Shown here: one piece after another, positions 28,082-36,672 of the stretch
How positions within the stretch are numbered: the stretch's first letter is position 1
How the letters are laid out: each line of letters begins with the position of its first letter
Assembly (NCBI RefSeq): GCF_001884105.1
Contig: NZ_MACI01000083.1
Location: 1 to 61,114, forward strand
DNA length: 61,114 nt
DNA from: Bacillus luti
GTDB taxonomy: Bacteria; Bacillota; Bacilli; Bacillales; Bacillaceae_G
Reading direction: 5' to 3'
Translations under genes and position numbers: made by a program
The notes under the pieces: model-generated
Database searches by the model: none
The model's input: the letters and a program-made list of their open reading frames with translations, nothing else
Told to the model about the DNA's origin: nothing

Positions 28082-28130
28082 TATGAATGTCCCCCGTTTC
28101 TCATATTTGACAACGTTTGGCGATAAGCCA

Positions 28131-28153
28131 TTCTTACACACAGTGTGTAAGAA
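28131..28153. promoter_or_regulatory. 23-bp palindrome upstream of dapF
   Basis: TTCTTACACAC-A-GTGTGTAAGAA, 11-bp arms around one central base, about 110 nt before the dapF start. Operator-like; no known regulator matched. It touches the A-run of the next hairpin, so it may also be a stem of an RNA. Confidence 0.4.
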
Positions 28154-28181
28154 AAAAGCCCTTCTAAAAGGGCCTTTTTTT
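28152..28181 (+). terminator. terminator-like hairpin without an obvious gene
   Basis: AAAAAAGCCCTT/AAGGGCCTTTTTTT stem. No plus-strand gene precedes it; on the minus strand the A-run also gives a U-tract, so it may end yuzB. Confidence 0.65.
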
Positions 28182-28223
28182 ATTTATCTATAACCTACCC
28201 TCCAAAATAACGTTTTATCTAAA

Positions 28224-28350
28224 ATAAAGTGAAACTTTAATCAGCCCTCACCAATCGGACTTTTATGGGCAGCCCGACCCCCCACCTAACTTCTTTGCTT
28301 TCGCTGAATTTTGAGGTGGGGGTCTTACTGCCCATTAAAGCGGGATAAAA
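28224..28350 (+). repeat. bcr1-like repeat, lacking the first hairpin
   Basis: 127 bp. ATAAAGTGAAACTTTAATCA, then directly the CCAATCGGAC centre, CGGGC-type hairpin and the CCCCCACCT/AGGTGGGGG hairpin, ending GCGGGATAAAA. The CAGTGGGGG hairpin present at 17199 is missing. Confidence 0.75.
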
Positions 28351-28379
28351 TGAAAAAGGCGCTGCTCATTCGCAACACC

Positions 28380-28619
28380 TCAAAACATTGGATTTTCATC
28401 CAAATAATCATATACATTATTTACAAGTTCTTCTACTGTCGCACCTTGTACAACTTCACCATTCACAAGTGCAAATGGTCCTTCAAAACAAATGCCACAA
28501 TATCCTAAACAACCATATTCCATTACATCTAAATTAGGATCTTTTTCTAATTTCTCTAACGCTGCTTGTGAACCACTTGCAAGGTTACCTACACAAAATT
28601 CAATTAATGGTTTAATCAA
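28380..28619 (-). CDS. yuzB: YuzB-like DUF1450 protein
   Basis: 79 aa. TTG 28619 lies just after GGGGGGAG and gives the length of B. subtilis YuzB (78 aa); the ATG at 28646 has no [21 protein letters not shown] and [19 protein letters not shown] carry the four conserved cysteines of DUF1450, suggesting a metal or Fe-S site. FALVNGEVV resembles a thioredoxin-like strand. Function unknown; synteny with dapF, yutM and yutJ as in B. subtilis. Confidence 0.85.
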
Positions 28620-28879
28620 AATTCTCCCCCCTGTACTACAAAACAAATTACTTTCTGACTTTATCTATAAGAAGAAAACTAAGCTGTTTCTCGTTGTTTT
28701 CGTCACACTTATTAAACTATTCAATTCCTTCACTGTTTTACTTCAAAGTAAATATGTTTCTCTATATAAATATATTCATGACGGCGCTTTTCGCGCCTCA
28801 CAATGAAATAGTAACTAAAGAAAGAAAACAGTTTACTTTACTTTTCTTCTTATTGTACAACAGAGTATTCATTCATGCA
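28620..28879. other. yuzB-yutJ intergenic region
   Basis: AT-rich, no ORF with an SD. Contains a GGCGC/GCGCC hairpin at about 28784-28797 of unknown role. Confidence 0.3.
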
Positions 28880-28908
28880 TTGTTATTTGTTCACAAATTC
28901 GATATAAT
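28880..28908 (+). promoter_or_regulatory. yutJ promoter candidate
   Basis: TTGTTA (28880-28885), 17 nt, TATAAT (28903-28908). The spacer contains the small palindrome ATTTGT-TC-ACAAAT. Confidence 0.55.
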
Positions 28909-28990
28909 TTGATTGAGTAAAGTCGAAATATTTTATTAATATAAAATTTTAGGATTAGGGGATATTTCAACAGAAAAGGGGTAATCCATC

Positions 28991-30061
28991 ATGAAACACC
29001 TCGTAATACTGGGTGGCGGCTACGGTGGAATGAGAATTCTGCAACGGCTACTTCCAAGCAACCAACTTCCGGATGATGTACAAGTGACATTAATCGACAA
29101 AGTACCATATCATTGTTTCAAAACTGAATATTATGCATTAGTAGCGGGTACAATTTCAGAAACGCATATTCGCATACCGTTTCCTGAACATCCACGCCTC
29201 AATATTCAATACGGCACAATAACAAATATTGATCTCGAAGAAAAAGCTGTTCATCTTGATGGCGGCGAAGCAATCCAATATGATGATTTAATTATTGGAC
29301 TTGGCTGTGAAGATAAATATCATAACGTTCCTGGGGCGAAGGAATATACACACAGTCTACAATCGATTGAACAAACACGTAAGACATATGAACAATTAAA
29401 TGGCCTAGAACCGAATGCAACAGTTGCTGTTGTTGGCGCTGGCTTAAGTGGCGTTGAAGTAGCAAGTGAACTTCGCGAAAGCCGTTCTGATTTAAAAATC
29501 TATTTATTTGATCGAAAAGATAGAATTTTATTCCCATATCCAGAGAAATTAAGTAGATATGTAGAAGAATGGTTTGTAAAGCATAACGTTAACATTATAC
29601 GAAACTCTAACATTACAAAAGTAGAACCGAATATTGTGTACAACCACGATGAACCACTTGAATGTGATGCAATCGTCTGGACAGCTGGTATTCAAGCAAA
29701 TGAAGTTGTTCGAAACCTTCCAGTTGAACAAGATGGTAGCGGACGGGTTGTTTTAACAAAATATCACAATATTCCAAATAACGAGCACGTTTACGTTGTA
29801 GGAGATTGTGCAGCACTTCCACATGCACCATCTGCTCAGCTTGCTGAAGGTCAAGGAGAACAAATTGTCCAAATATTATTAAAACGTTGGAATAATGAGT
29901 CACTTCCTGATGAATTACCTGTTATAAAATTAAAAGGTGTTCTCGGTTCTCTCGGTAAAAAACACGGATTTGGTTTACTAGCAAATCAACCATTAATGGG
30001 GCGTGTACCGAGATTATTAAAATCTGGTCTTCTTTGGATGTACAAATATCATAAAGGTTAA
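28991..30061 (+). CDS. yutJ: YutJ, NDH-2-like FAD-dependent oxidoreductase
   Basis: 356 aa. FAD motif GGGYGGMR at residues 7-14, NAD(P) motif VVGAGLSGVEVASEL near residue 148, and the second FAD signature VYVVGDCAAL near residue 270. It resembles type II NADH dehydrogenases (a paralogue of ndh at 18862) but lacks an obvious C-terminal membrane-anchoring helix beyond LKSGLLWMYKYHK. Electron acceptor unknown. ATG 28991 after AAAAGGGG. Own promoter and terminator. Confidence 0.87.
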   Translation: MKHLVILGGGYGGMRILQRLLPSNQLPDDVQVTLIDKVPYHCFKTEYYALVAGTISETHIRIPFPEHPRLNIQYGTITNIDLEEKAVHLDGGEAIQYDDLIIGLGCEDKYHNVPGAKEYTHSLQSIEQTRKTYEQLNGLEPNATVAVVGAGLSGVEVASELRESRSDLKIYLFDRKDRILFPYPEKLSRYVEEWFVKHNVNIIRNSNITKVEPNIVYNHDEPLECDAIVWTAGIQANEVVRNLPVEQDGSGRVVLTKYHNIPNNEHVYVVGDCAALPHAPSAQLAEGQGEQIVQILLKRWNNESLPDELPVIKLKGVLGSLGKKHGFGLLANQPLMGRVPRLLKSGLLWMYKYHKG

Positions 30062-30067
30062 TACTTT

Positions 30068-30098
30068 AAAGGCTGTCTACAATGTAGGCAGCCTCTTT
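30068..30098 (+). terminator. yutJ terminator
   Basis: AGGCTGTCTAC/GTAGGCAGCCT stem followed by CTTT. Confidence 0.75.
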
Positions 30099-30221
30099 GC
30101 ACCCATAAAAAATAATTATCAGACATATTTTTCTCAACATGGATCATGTTTTATTTTTCATTTTCATATTAAAAACTACGGATGAAAAGTGTATGCTATT
30201 TATAAGTTGTTTTATTATTTC

Positions 30222-30256
30222 CTTTAAGACCGAATTCATTCGGTCTTATTTTTTAT
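30222..30256 (+). terminator. terminator/attenuator upstream of the Spo0E-like gene
   Basis: AAGACCGAA/TTCGGTCTT stem with TTCA loop and TATTTTTT. It lies 40 nt before the spo0E-like start, so it may be a leader attenuator or the end of an unknown short RNA. Confidence 0.8.
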
Positions 30257-30294
30257 GTAATACATACTTTTTTAGGAGGCATTACAATTCACTT

Positions 30295-30468
30295 ATGAAT
30301 GTAACGAAACTAAACGATCGAATAGAAATGAAGAAGAAAGAATTGGTCTATCTCGTTGAAAAGTACGGATTCAGTCATGATAAGGTAATTTCTTTCAGCC
30401 AAGAATTGGATCGCTTACTTAACTTGTTACTAGAGATTAAAACGAGAAAGAAACGGTGCTCTTTATAA
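30295..30468 (+). CDS. Spo0E-like aspartyl-phosphate phosphatase
   Basis: 57 aa. Spo0E family: two helices joined by a turn with the signature SQELDRLLN (SxxLD) at about residues 35-43. Members dephosphorylate Spo0A~P and delay sporulation. ATG 30295 begins MNVTKLNDRIEMKKKELV. AGGAGG is 15 nt upstream, unusually far, which would make initiation weak. Frame upstream of the ATG is open but has no better start. Short coding length and terminator upstream suggest independent regulation. Confidence 0.85.
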   Translation: MNVTKLNDRIEMKKKELVYLVEKYGFSHDKVISFSQELDRLLNLLLEIKTRKKRCSL

Positions 30469-30505
30469 CCTTATTTTTCTATTTCTCTCTCTTTTTTGAT
30501 ACGAT

Positions 30506-30608
30506 ATAAAGTGAAACTTTAATCAGTGGGGGTTTTGTTCATCCCTCACTGATTATTAGCCTTCACCAATTGGGCTTTTACGGGCAGCCCGGTGAATAGC
30601 GAGATAAC
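30506..30608 (+). repeat. bcr1-like repeat, right half deleted
   Basis: Keeps ATAAAGTGAAACTTTAATCA, the CAGTGGGGG/CCCTCACTG hairpin and CGGGCAGCCCG; the CCCCCACCT/AGGTGGGGG hairpin is missing, and the end reads GGTGAATAGCGAGATAA. Confidence 0.7.
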
Positions 30609-30630
30609 TAGAATCAGAAAGGAGCAATTT

Positions 30631-31290
30631 ATGTTTATATTAAAAGACATTACATATAAAGATATACTAAATATTCCTTATTTACAGATTCAAAAAGAAA
30701 AAATCACATGTATTATCGGGGAAAGTGGGAGCGGAAAAAGCACATTGCTCCGCATGCTAAATGATTTACAATCTCCAACATCCGGTACAATTGAATATAA
30801 CGGAAAACTAATTTCTGATTATCCCCCTATTCAATTACGACGGGACGTAGTCATGCTTGGGCAAACTCCACCTATTTTTGATGGCACGATTAAAGAAAAT
30901 CTATTAATGGGACTTCGTCTTTCAGAAAAGCCATTTCCAAATGACGATGCCCTGCGAAGCGCATTAACGACTGTTAGCTTAGAAAAAAAATTAGAAGACA
31001 ACGCTAATTCATTATCAGGCGGGGAAAAACAACGACTTGCTTTCGCACGTATTGTACTTATGGATCCACCTGTCTATTTATTAGATGAACCAACCTCGGC
31101 GCTAGATAGTGATACAGAACGCCGCGTTATGAAACAATTTACTATACTGGCAAGAGAAAAGAAAAAAACAGTTATCTTCATCACACACTCACAACAACTT
31201 CCAGAAGAAATCGCGGACGATATTATTGAGATTAGTAAAGCAAACGGTGCAACTAGAAAGGAAGTGCTCTCAGTTGAAGGGCGTTATTGA
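30631..31290 (+). CDS. ABC transporter ATP-binding protein, YbbL/FetA-like
   Basis: 219 aa from ATG 30631 (SD AAAGGAG); the frame continues upstream into the bcr1-like repeat but has no SD there. Walker A GESGSGKST, signature LSGGEKQRLAF, Walker B VYLLDEPTSALD, H-loop FITHS. The partner is the UPF0014 permease gene that overlaps it by 17 nt. In E. coli FetAB (YbbLM) exports iron and affects peroxide tolerance. Here that role is inferred by homology. Confidence 0.88.
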   Translation: MFILKDITYKDILNIPYLQIQKEKITCIIGESGSGKSTLLRMLNDLQSPTSGTIEYNGKLISDYPPIQLRRDVVMLGQTPPIFDGTIKENLLMGLRLSEKPFPNDDALRSALTTVSLEKKLEDNANSLSGGEKQRLAFARIVLMDPPVYLLDEPTSALDSDTERRVMKQFTILAREKKKTVIFITHSQQLPEEIADDIIEISKANGATRKEVLSVEGRY

Positions 31291-32071
31291 ACTCCAAATT
31301 TGGCAACTTGCCGCTGCATATATTTTCATTCTTATTTTAATTGGACTTGTAAAATTAAAAGGCATACCTCGCGAAAAACAAATCGCGCTCGCAACGTTCC
31401 GTATGACAATTCAGCTCGTACTCGTTGCATACGTCCTAACATACGTATTTGAAAATAGTAACCCATTTTATACAATTGCTCTTATTACTTCTATTACTAC
31501 CTTTGCAATTTTTAATATTTATAAACGAGTTAACATCCCAATGTCTAAAGAATTAAAACGAGTCGCCGCCCTTTCTATGGTCGCCGGATCAATTGGGCCA
31601 CTTCTACTATTTATCTTTGTTATTATCGGTCATGACCCTTGGTATGCACCGCAATATATCGTTCCGATTACCGGAATGTTAGTTGGGAATGCGATGACAG
31701 GTGTTTCTCTCGGTGCCAATACGTTCTTAAACAGTATGAAATCGCAAAGAGGCCAAATTGAAGGAGCACTTATGCTCGGCGCAACACCGAAAGAAGCCGC
31801 TGCTTCGCTCATTCGTGACGCCTTTGACTCTGCCATTTTACCAACGATCAACTCTATGGTCGGAATGGGAATTATAAGTCTACCAGGCATGATGACTGGT
31901 CAAATCTTATCTGGTGTATCACCATTCACAGCCATTCAATATCAAATCGCCATTATACTCGGTATTTCAGGAAGTACTGCTTTCGCTGTTATTATCTTCT
32001 TACAGCTTGGATATAAGACATTCTTTAATAAGCGTTGTCAGTTGAAAGAAGTAGATTATGGTGCACGGTAA
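31274..32071 (+). CDS. UPF0014 ABC permease, YbbM/FetB-like
   Basis: 265 aa with about seven hydrophobic segments. The central TGMLVGNAMTGVSLGANTFL and MLGATPKEAAASLIRDAFDSA, then GMGIISLPGMMTGQILSG, are the conserved UPF0014 core. TTG 31274 lies 9 nt after AAAGGAAG within the end of the ATPase gene; the ATG at 31226 has no SD. Overlap indicates translational coupling in a two-gene exporter. Confidence 0.88.
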   Translation: MKGVIELQIWQLAAAYIFILILIGLVKLKGIPREKQIALATFRMTIQLVLVAYVLTYVFENSNPFYTIALITSITTFAIFNIYKRVNIPMSKELKRVAALSMVAGSIGPLLLFIFVIIGHDPWYAPQYIVPITGMLVGNAMTGVSLGANTFLNSMKSQRGQIEGALMLGATPKEAAASLIRDAFDSAILPTINSMVGMGIISLPGMMTGQILSGVSPFTAIQYQIAIILGISGSTAFAVIIFLQLGYKTFFNKRCQLKEVDYGAR

Positions 32072-32077
32072 TGAAAA

Positions 32078-32114
32078 TAAAAAGAGGAGGCAATGTAATT
32101 TTGCCTCCTCTTTT
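32078..32114. terminator. bidirectional terminator
   Basis: AAAAGAGGAGGCAA/TTGCCTCCTCTTTT, 14-bp stem between convergent genes. Confidence 0.95.
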
Positions 32115-32116
32115 CC

Positions 32117-32458
32117 CTACGCCTTCTTAACGAATTGTGATTTTAACTTCATAGCTCCGAAACCGTCGATTTTGCAATCAATATCGTGATCGCCATCAAC
32201 TAGACGGATACTCTTTACTTTCGTACCGATCTTCACAACTGAAGACGTTCCTTTTACTTTTAAATCTTTAATGACAGTAACAGCATCGCCGTCTTGAAGA
32301 ACGTTTCCGTTCGCATCTTTCACAACTTTTGCACCATCATTATTTTCAGCTTCTGCATCTTGGCCCCACTCATGAGCACATTCTGGACATACGAAAAGAA
32401 CGCCATCCTCATACGTATATTCTGAATTACATTTTGGACAATTTGGTAAAGTAGCCAT
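32117..32458 (-). CDS. PhnA/YjdM-family zinc-ribbon protein
   Basis: 113 aa. N-terminal zinc ribbon [15 protein letters not shown] with [10 protein letters not shown], then the SH3-like PhnA C-terminal domain ([14 protein letters not shown] and [20 protein letters not shown]). The family is called alkylphosphonate-uptake protein PhnA, a name not supported by function. ATG 32458 with SD GGAGG at 10 nt. Monocistronic. Confidence 0.9.
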   Translation of the reverse strand: MATLPNCPKCNSEYTYEDGVLFVCPECAHEWGQDAEAENNDGAKVVKDANGNVLQDGDAVTVIKDLKVKGTSSVVKIGTKVKSIRLVDGDHDIDCKIDGFGAMKLKSQFVKKA

Positions 32459-32823
32459 AAATTCATTTCCTCCGTTCATTATTTATACGTAAAAATCAAA
32501 ATTGATGTTTACATCTCGATAAATAAAATTTGTATAGCATTTCTTTATAGTGCCATAGTCTCACGTTATTGACAAGCCTACCTCAAATTCTCATTTTTTA
32601 TCCTTTTCGGCAAGAAGACTCCATCTGATTTGTGTTACGGGTGAAACCCAACAATTCAGGTGGAGATTAATTGTCGTCAGAAGGTAGGCTGAACTCTTTT
32701 GTTTCGTTCATAACAATTTGTTGAGGGCTAATATTTGTTTTTTTGTCTTACGATATAATCTTTCATAGATAAGGAGGGAATATATTGTAAGACAACGAAA
32801 TTGGATAACATTCGGTTACTTGA

Positions 32824-33015
32824 ACCAAAAGGAATTACGATGAAGACCATGTTCACATTTTGTTCCGTTTCGTGAAACGAGATTTTCCTAAGATAAAACA
32901 TAATCTATCGAAAGAAATGTTTTGGTCTCGAAGTTATTGTCTTTTAACAATGGGCGGTGCACCTATAGATTCCATTCGTAATTACATTGAATCACAAGGA
33001 AAGAAATCATTTTAA
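32824..33015 (+). pseudogene. tnpA: relic of Y1 transposase tnpA
   Basis: A 64-codon open frame ends at TAA 33015. It holds DEDHVHILFRF (the HUH motif) and FWSRSYCLLTMGGAP with SIRNYIESQG (the catalytic Tyr helix). The residues that normally separate these blocks, about 25, are missing, and the N-terminal half is gone, interrupted by a TGA at 32821. Since a normal Y1 transposase has about 130-150 residues, this copy should be inactive. Confidence 0.75.
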
Positions 33016-33044
33016 TGAACTCTCTAAGAAAGGTGGTGAAAAAA

Positions 33045-34400
33045 ATGGCTAGAAAGAAGGCAGTGAAAGTATTACGGAAACAAAAGAAAAGAGAAACGAT
33101 GCAACGGTTCACGCAGAAACAGAATATCGGACGAGCTTGCCTTACTGCAAAAGAATTTCGTTTACTTCAGCGCATGTCGCATAGTTCAAAAGCACTGCGA
33201 AATGTTGGGTTGTACACGATAAAACAAAGTTATTTGAACGATAACAGGATGGCTACTGTAAAAGAAGTGGACAATGCCATGCAGGCTGATATGAACTACT
33301 CGGGCGTTCAATCAAACTCTGTTCAAGCGATTCGTAGAGCCTTATTTACAGAAGTGAAGAGCTTTTTTAAAGCGTTGGAACAGTGGAAGAAACATCCTGA
33401 GAAGTTCACAGGTCGTCCGAAGTTTCCGAATTATTCTCGTTCCACTGACAAACGAATCATTGAAATCTATCAAGTGCCAAAAGTGGATGAGAACGGGTAT
33501 TGGATCATTCCAATGAATGTTACATTTAGAAAAAAATTCGGTTCTATTAAAATACGTATGCCAAAAAATTTAAGAAATAAAAAAATCTCCTACATTGAGA
33601 TTGTACCGAAGCAAAAAGGTCGGTTCTTTGAGGTGCATTACACATATGAAATGCACGTTTCTCAAATGAAGAAACAATCCACGACCACTAGTAACGCTTT
33701 GAGTTGCGATTTAGGTGTAGATAGATTAGTAAGTTGCGTAACAAATACAGGTGATGCATTTTTAATTGATGGAAAAAAACTTAAATCCATTAACCAGTAC
33801 TTCAACAAAATGATACGTAATCTGCAACTGAAAAATATGGAAAATGGACTTTCAAAACGTGTTGTAACGAATAAAATGGCTGCACTTTGGCAGAAACGAG
33901 AAAGACAAATAAATGGTTATATTTCACAAGCTGTAGGCCTGTTGTTCAAAAAAGTGAAAGCATGCAACATAGATACGATTGTCATAGGGTATAATGTTGC
34001 TTGGAAACAAAAATCAGATATGGGAAAAAAGAACAATCAAACATTTGTTCAAATTCCATTTCATAAACTGATTGCAGCAATTGAGAATAAATGTATAAAA
34101 GAAGGTATTCGATTTTTAAAACAAGAAGAAAGCTATACTTCAAAAGCTAGTTTTCTGGATAAAGATCCGGTTCCAGTTTGGGCTAAGGACGATAGGACAC
34201 AGTATCGCTTTAGTGGCAAACGAATCACTCGTGGCCTGTACCAAAGTAAATCAGGGACATGTATTCACGCTGATATGAATGGCGCATTGAATACATTGCG
34301 AAAATCCAGAGTTGTAGAATTGGATGACAACCTCAAAGTGAAAACGCCGATTCTATTAGAAGTGCAAAAACGTAAGGCTGTTGCTTCGCGCATAGCTTAG
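33045..34400 (+). CDS. tnpB: TnpB, RNA-guided nuclease of an IS605-type element
   Basis: 451 aa from ATG 33045, behind AAAGGTGG. TnpB proteins cut DNA guided by a right-end RNA. The RuvC-like triad appears complete: Asp in CDLGVDRLVS, Glu in QEESYTSKASFLD, Asp in HADMNGALN. IVIGYNVAWKQKSDMGKKNN and FVQIPFHKLI are conserved between them. The CxxC zinc finger present in many TnpBs is absent (SKASFLD instead of SKCS), as in a known subgroup. N-terminal Lys/Arg-rich (ARKKAVKVLRKQKKRE). Full length and undisrupted, unlike its tnpA. Confidence 0.9.
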   Translation: MARKKAVKVLRKQKKRETMQRFTQKQNIGRACLTAKEFRLLQRMSHSSKALRNVGLYTIKQSYLNDNRMATVKEVDNAMQADMNYSGVQSNSVQAIRRALFTEVKSFFKALEQWKKHPEKFTGRPKFPNYSRSTDKRIIEIYQVPKVDENGYWIIPMNVTFRKKFGSIKIRMPKNLRNKKISYIEIVPKQKGRFFEVHYTYEMHVSQMKKQSTTTSNALSCDLGVDRLVSCVTNTGDAFLIDGKKLKSINQYFNKMIRNLQLKNMENGLSKRVVTNKMAALWQKRERQINGYISQAVGLLFKKVKACNIDTIVIGYNVAWKQKSDMGKKNNQTFVQIPFHKLIAAIENKCIKEGIRFLKQEESYTSKASFLDKDPVPVWAKDDRTQYRFSGKRITRGLYQSKSGTCIHADMNGALNTLRKSRVVELDDNLKVKTPILLEVQKRKAVASRIA

Positions 34401-34687
34401 TGGGTGCGTCAACCATCTATGTGTACTCGACGCGTCGGGGCTTGTAGCACACGCCGGATTCATCTGAGTGGTGGCTTCTTCCATAAAGAAGAACTGCTCT
34501 TTTTCGAAAGGGTGGTGCAAGTGGGAAAACAATCGTTCGTTGCCAGTACCAACCAAAAACTTACTTGGGGTGTTACCATAAGGTGGCATGAATGCTAGAG
34601 CGTCAACTGTCTAGTGATAGATGAAAAGACCTAGTGTTCTAACTCAAGCCCCCACTGAAACGCTTTATCTCAGCGGGGGTAGTTGAC
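34390..34687 (+). ncRNA. candidate omega/reRNA region at the right end
   Basis: No gene between the tnpB stop and 34687. The segment is GC-rich for this genome, has several GTGG/CCAC and CGCGTC-type pairings and ends in the CCCCCACTG/CAGCGGGGG hairpin. In studied IS605 elements the guide RNA overlaps the tnpB 3' end and runs to the right end, so the same is expected here. Confidence 0.5.
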
Positions 34688-34747
34688 TGTATTTTACAAA
34701 ATTTCAATTCGTATGGTGTTTTGTATTCACATGTTTCGTTAATTAGC

Positions 34748-35425
34748 TTATTCGACATGTACTTCTTCCATCCAGCTACTTGTCTTGGATTTCACTACTA
34801 TTAAGTGCTCATTTTCCCATTTTAGTTTGCCTAAAAATCTAGAGTAGACTACTGCATTCCCTACCTCTTCTACGAGTAATTTATTCACTACTCTTAGCCC
34901 TTTATCGTTATACACTTCACACATTAGCTGAAATCCTTCCGAACGATGAATTCCTTTTAATATAGCCGTTTTCTTTCGGCTTGGGCTCTTCTTCGGTGTT
35001 TTATCTACTAAAAATACAATCTCGTAATTCTCCTTCTGTATTTCCTGAAGCGCTTCATTCACATGCTCTTTAATCATTTCTATTGATAGTGTTGAATATT
35101 TTTCAATAGCTGGTACAACATAGAGGTGAACCAACTCACAAAAATGCTTATATTTCTCCTCAACTGATTCTAGATTTAAAAATTGCATATAATCATAAGG
35201 TACGGATATACAAATCTCCCCCAGGACCTCATGTAGTTCATAAGAAATATCTTTATTAGGGTTTGCTAGGCAATATATATCTATATTTTCTACAGTTTCT
35301 AATCCAAGATCCAAGCTACTTAACTTCTTTGAAAAAATCAATTCAAAAATTCTCATTTCATGTAAACGATTATAATGTTTTTTAGGCCGTTTCTTAGCCC
35401 AATCATAAAAATGAACATCCATCAT
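34748..35425 (-). CDS. hypothetical protein
   Basis: 225 aa, soluble, mixed alpha/beta by composition. ATG 35425 lies 10 nt after AGGAGG. There is a helical stretch rich in Glu/Lys (VNEALQEIQKENYEI) and a C-terminal beta-rich segment (VVYSRFLGKLKWENEHLIVV). No motif I can name. Located between the IS605 element and a membrane protein gene, within an accessory region. Expression unit appears single. Confidence 0.6.
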   Translation of the reverse strand: MMDVHFYDWAKKRPKKHYNRLHEMRIFELIFSKKLSSLDLGLETVENIDIYCLANPNKDISYELHEVLGEICISVPYDYMQFLNLESVEEKYKHFCELVHLYVVPAIEKYSTLSIEMIKEHVNEALQEIQKENYEIVFLVDKTPKKSPSRKKTAILKGIHRSEGFQLMCEVYNDKGLRVVNKLLVEEVGNAVVYSRFLGKLKWENEHLIVVKSKTSSWMEEVHVE

Positions 35426-35517
35426 ACTACTTTTTCCTCCTAATAGCATTTACTTTTCTAATATACAAAAAGAAGAACCTTCACAAGATTCTTCTTTTCA
35501 AAATGAACGAGTTCTCA

Positions 35518-36306
35518 CTAGAGCCCCCAACTATTTTCTTCAATGTAAAATTGATACTCTTCTAACTCTTCTTCACTCAACTTTTTATTATTCTCATGTA
35601 CTTCTTGCCATTCAAAATAGTCTTCACTAAAATAAACAGCAAATTTAATTTTCACGTTTTTCTTCTCCATATAATCATAACCAGTAAACTCTACTACATC
35701 ATACTCTTTTTCTTTCTTCACAAACTTCCATGTTGGATTATCAGTCATAACCTCTAAAGTAAATCCTTCACCACTTGAACGAACAACATTTTTAATATTT
35801 GGCTCAGTTGGTAAAAGAGAGAGTCCAAACATCGCTCCACCAAACACGATCCCAATTATAACTTGTAAACCAATCATGCCAGCAAAACTAGCGCCGCCTT
35901 TTGATTGCACGTAATACGCTTTTTCATGCTCAGGCATATCTTCTCCCTTATGTAAAACACGAACAGCATGCTTATAATATAAACGGTTTCCTTGCCATCC
36001 AGTAAATATCATCATTCCTAATTGAAGAGCTAAACTACATGTTAAATAAATCCCATCTGGAATATCTATAAAAGGAGTTACAACGATACTAGGTATCGCC
36101 AATAACGTAAGTATAATAAACAACTTATACATTTTACGATAAGCTAACCAAAAAGTTGGGAAGAAAAAGGCTACCCAATTCCACGTATTTCCTTGCGCTG
36201 GATTTTCTACTTTGCCCCACTTAAAGTCATAATAAGCTGTATTCTTTTTAACAACTTTATGTAAATCTTGCGTAGAAATTGTTTCTTGTAAAACAGTGTC
36301 CTTCAC
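35518..36306 (-). CDS. DUF2628-like membrane protein
   Basis: 262 aa. GTG 36306 lies 9 nt after AGAAGG; the two ATGs upstream (36315, 36312) overlap the SD. An N-terminal cytoplasmic part has NTAYYDFKWG and NWVAFFFPTFWLAYRKMY, the DUF2628 signature, followed by hydrophobic segments near residues 60-105 and 150-175. The C-terminal about 90 residues are soluble and probably outside (KFAVYFSEDYFEW). Function unknown. Confidence 0.72.
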   Translation of the reverse strand: MKDTVLQETISTQDLHKVVKKNTAYYDFKWGKVENPAQGNTWNWVAFFFPTFWLAYRKMYKLFIILTLLAIPSIVVTPFIDIPDGIYLTCSLALQLGMMIFTGWQGNRLYYKHAVRVLHKGEDMPEHEKAYYVQSKGGASFAGMIGLQVIIGIVFGGAMFGLSLLPTEPNIKNVVRSSGEGFTLEVMTDNPTWKFVKKEKEYDVVEFTGYDYMEKKNVKIKFAVYFSEDYFEWQEVHENNKKLSEEELEEYQFYIEENSWGL

Positions 36307-36351
36307 GTACATCATCCTTCTCTTATTTCTATATAACTTTATTGTATACAT

Positions 36352-36672
36352 ACAAAATGAAGGAATCTAACAAAAAGTACATATATTTCATAAAAATGAA
36401 CGGAAATCGAATATATTCCGACAATTACCCGTTTCTTATTTCATTTTACTTTTAAATATATTAGAATACTTATGAATGATACGTTTAATACACTAAGTTA
36501 AGCATTTTACATATTTGATAATAAAAATGTTTCACATGAAACTATCTATATTTCTTATTATCTTGCTACCAGTTTTAATTCGCTACAACTATATAAAAAA
36601 ACTAATAGAAAAAGCAATATAACTTCACATTGCACTTCCCACTAGTCCTTTATCACGCTTTTATATTCCCTC
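36352..36672. other. gene-free AT-rich stretch
   Basis: About 320 nt without a supported ORF or clear terminator. Its only notable content is the parS-like palindrome at 36528. Confidence 0.4.
36528..36543. promoter_or_regulatory. parS-like 16-mer
   Basis: TGTTTCACATGAAACT differs from the Bacillus parS consensus (TGTTNCACGTGAAACA) at two positions, one in the centre. The inner 14 bp, GTTTCA-CA-TGAAAC, is nearly a perfect dyad. Candidate Spo0J/ParB site; weak because of the central change. Confidence 0.35.

Larger units (their letters stand above)
32574..34687 (+). mobile_element. IS200/IS605-family element with intact tnpB and decayed tnpA
   Basis: Left flank TTGAC (32569-32573) and right end GTAGTTGAC (34679-34687) carry the same pentamer, as IS605-type elements do at cleavage/TAM sites. 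The left end has an AAGCCTACC/GGTAGGCTG long-range hairpin (32574-32583 with about 32682-32692). The right end has CAAGCCCCCACTG/CAGCGGGGGTAG (about 34647-34681), typical of this family. Between them are the tnpA relic and tnpB. Ends are assigned by eye. Confidence 0.8.

Noticed and set aside
28880-28897. Rex operator in the yutJ promoter
   Set aside because: Only the TTCACAA half-site matches and the spacing is off by one; kept only as a small palindrome.
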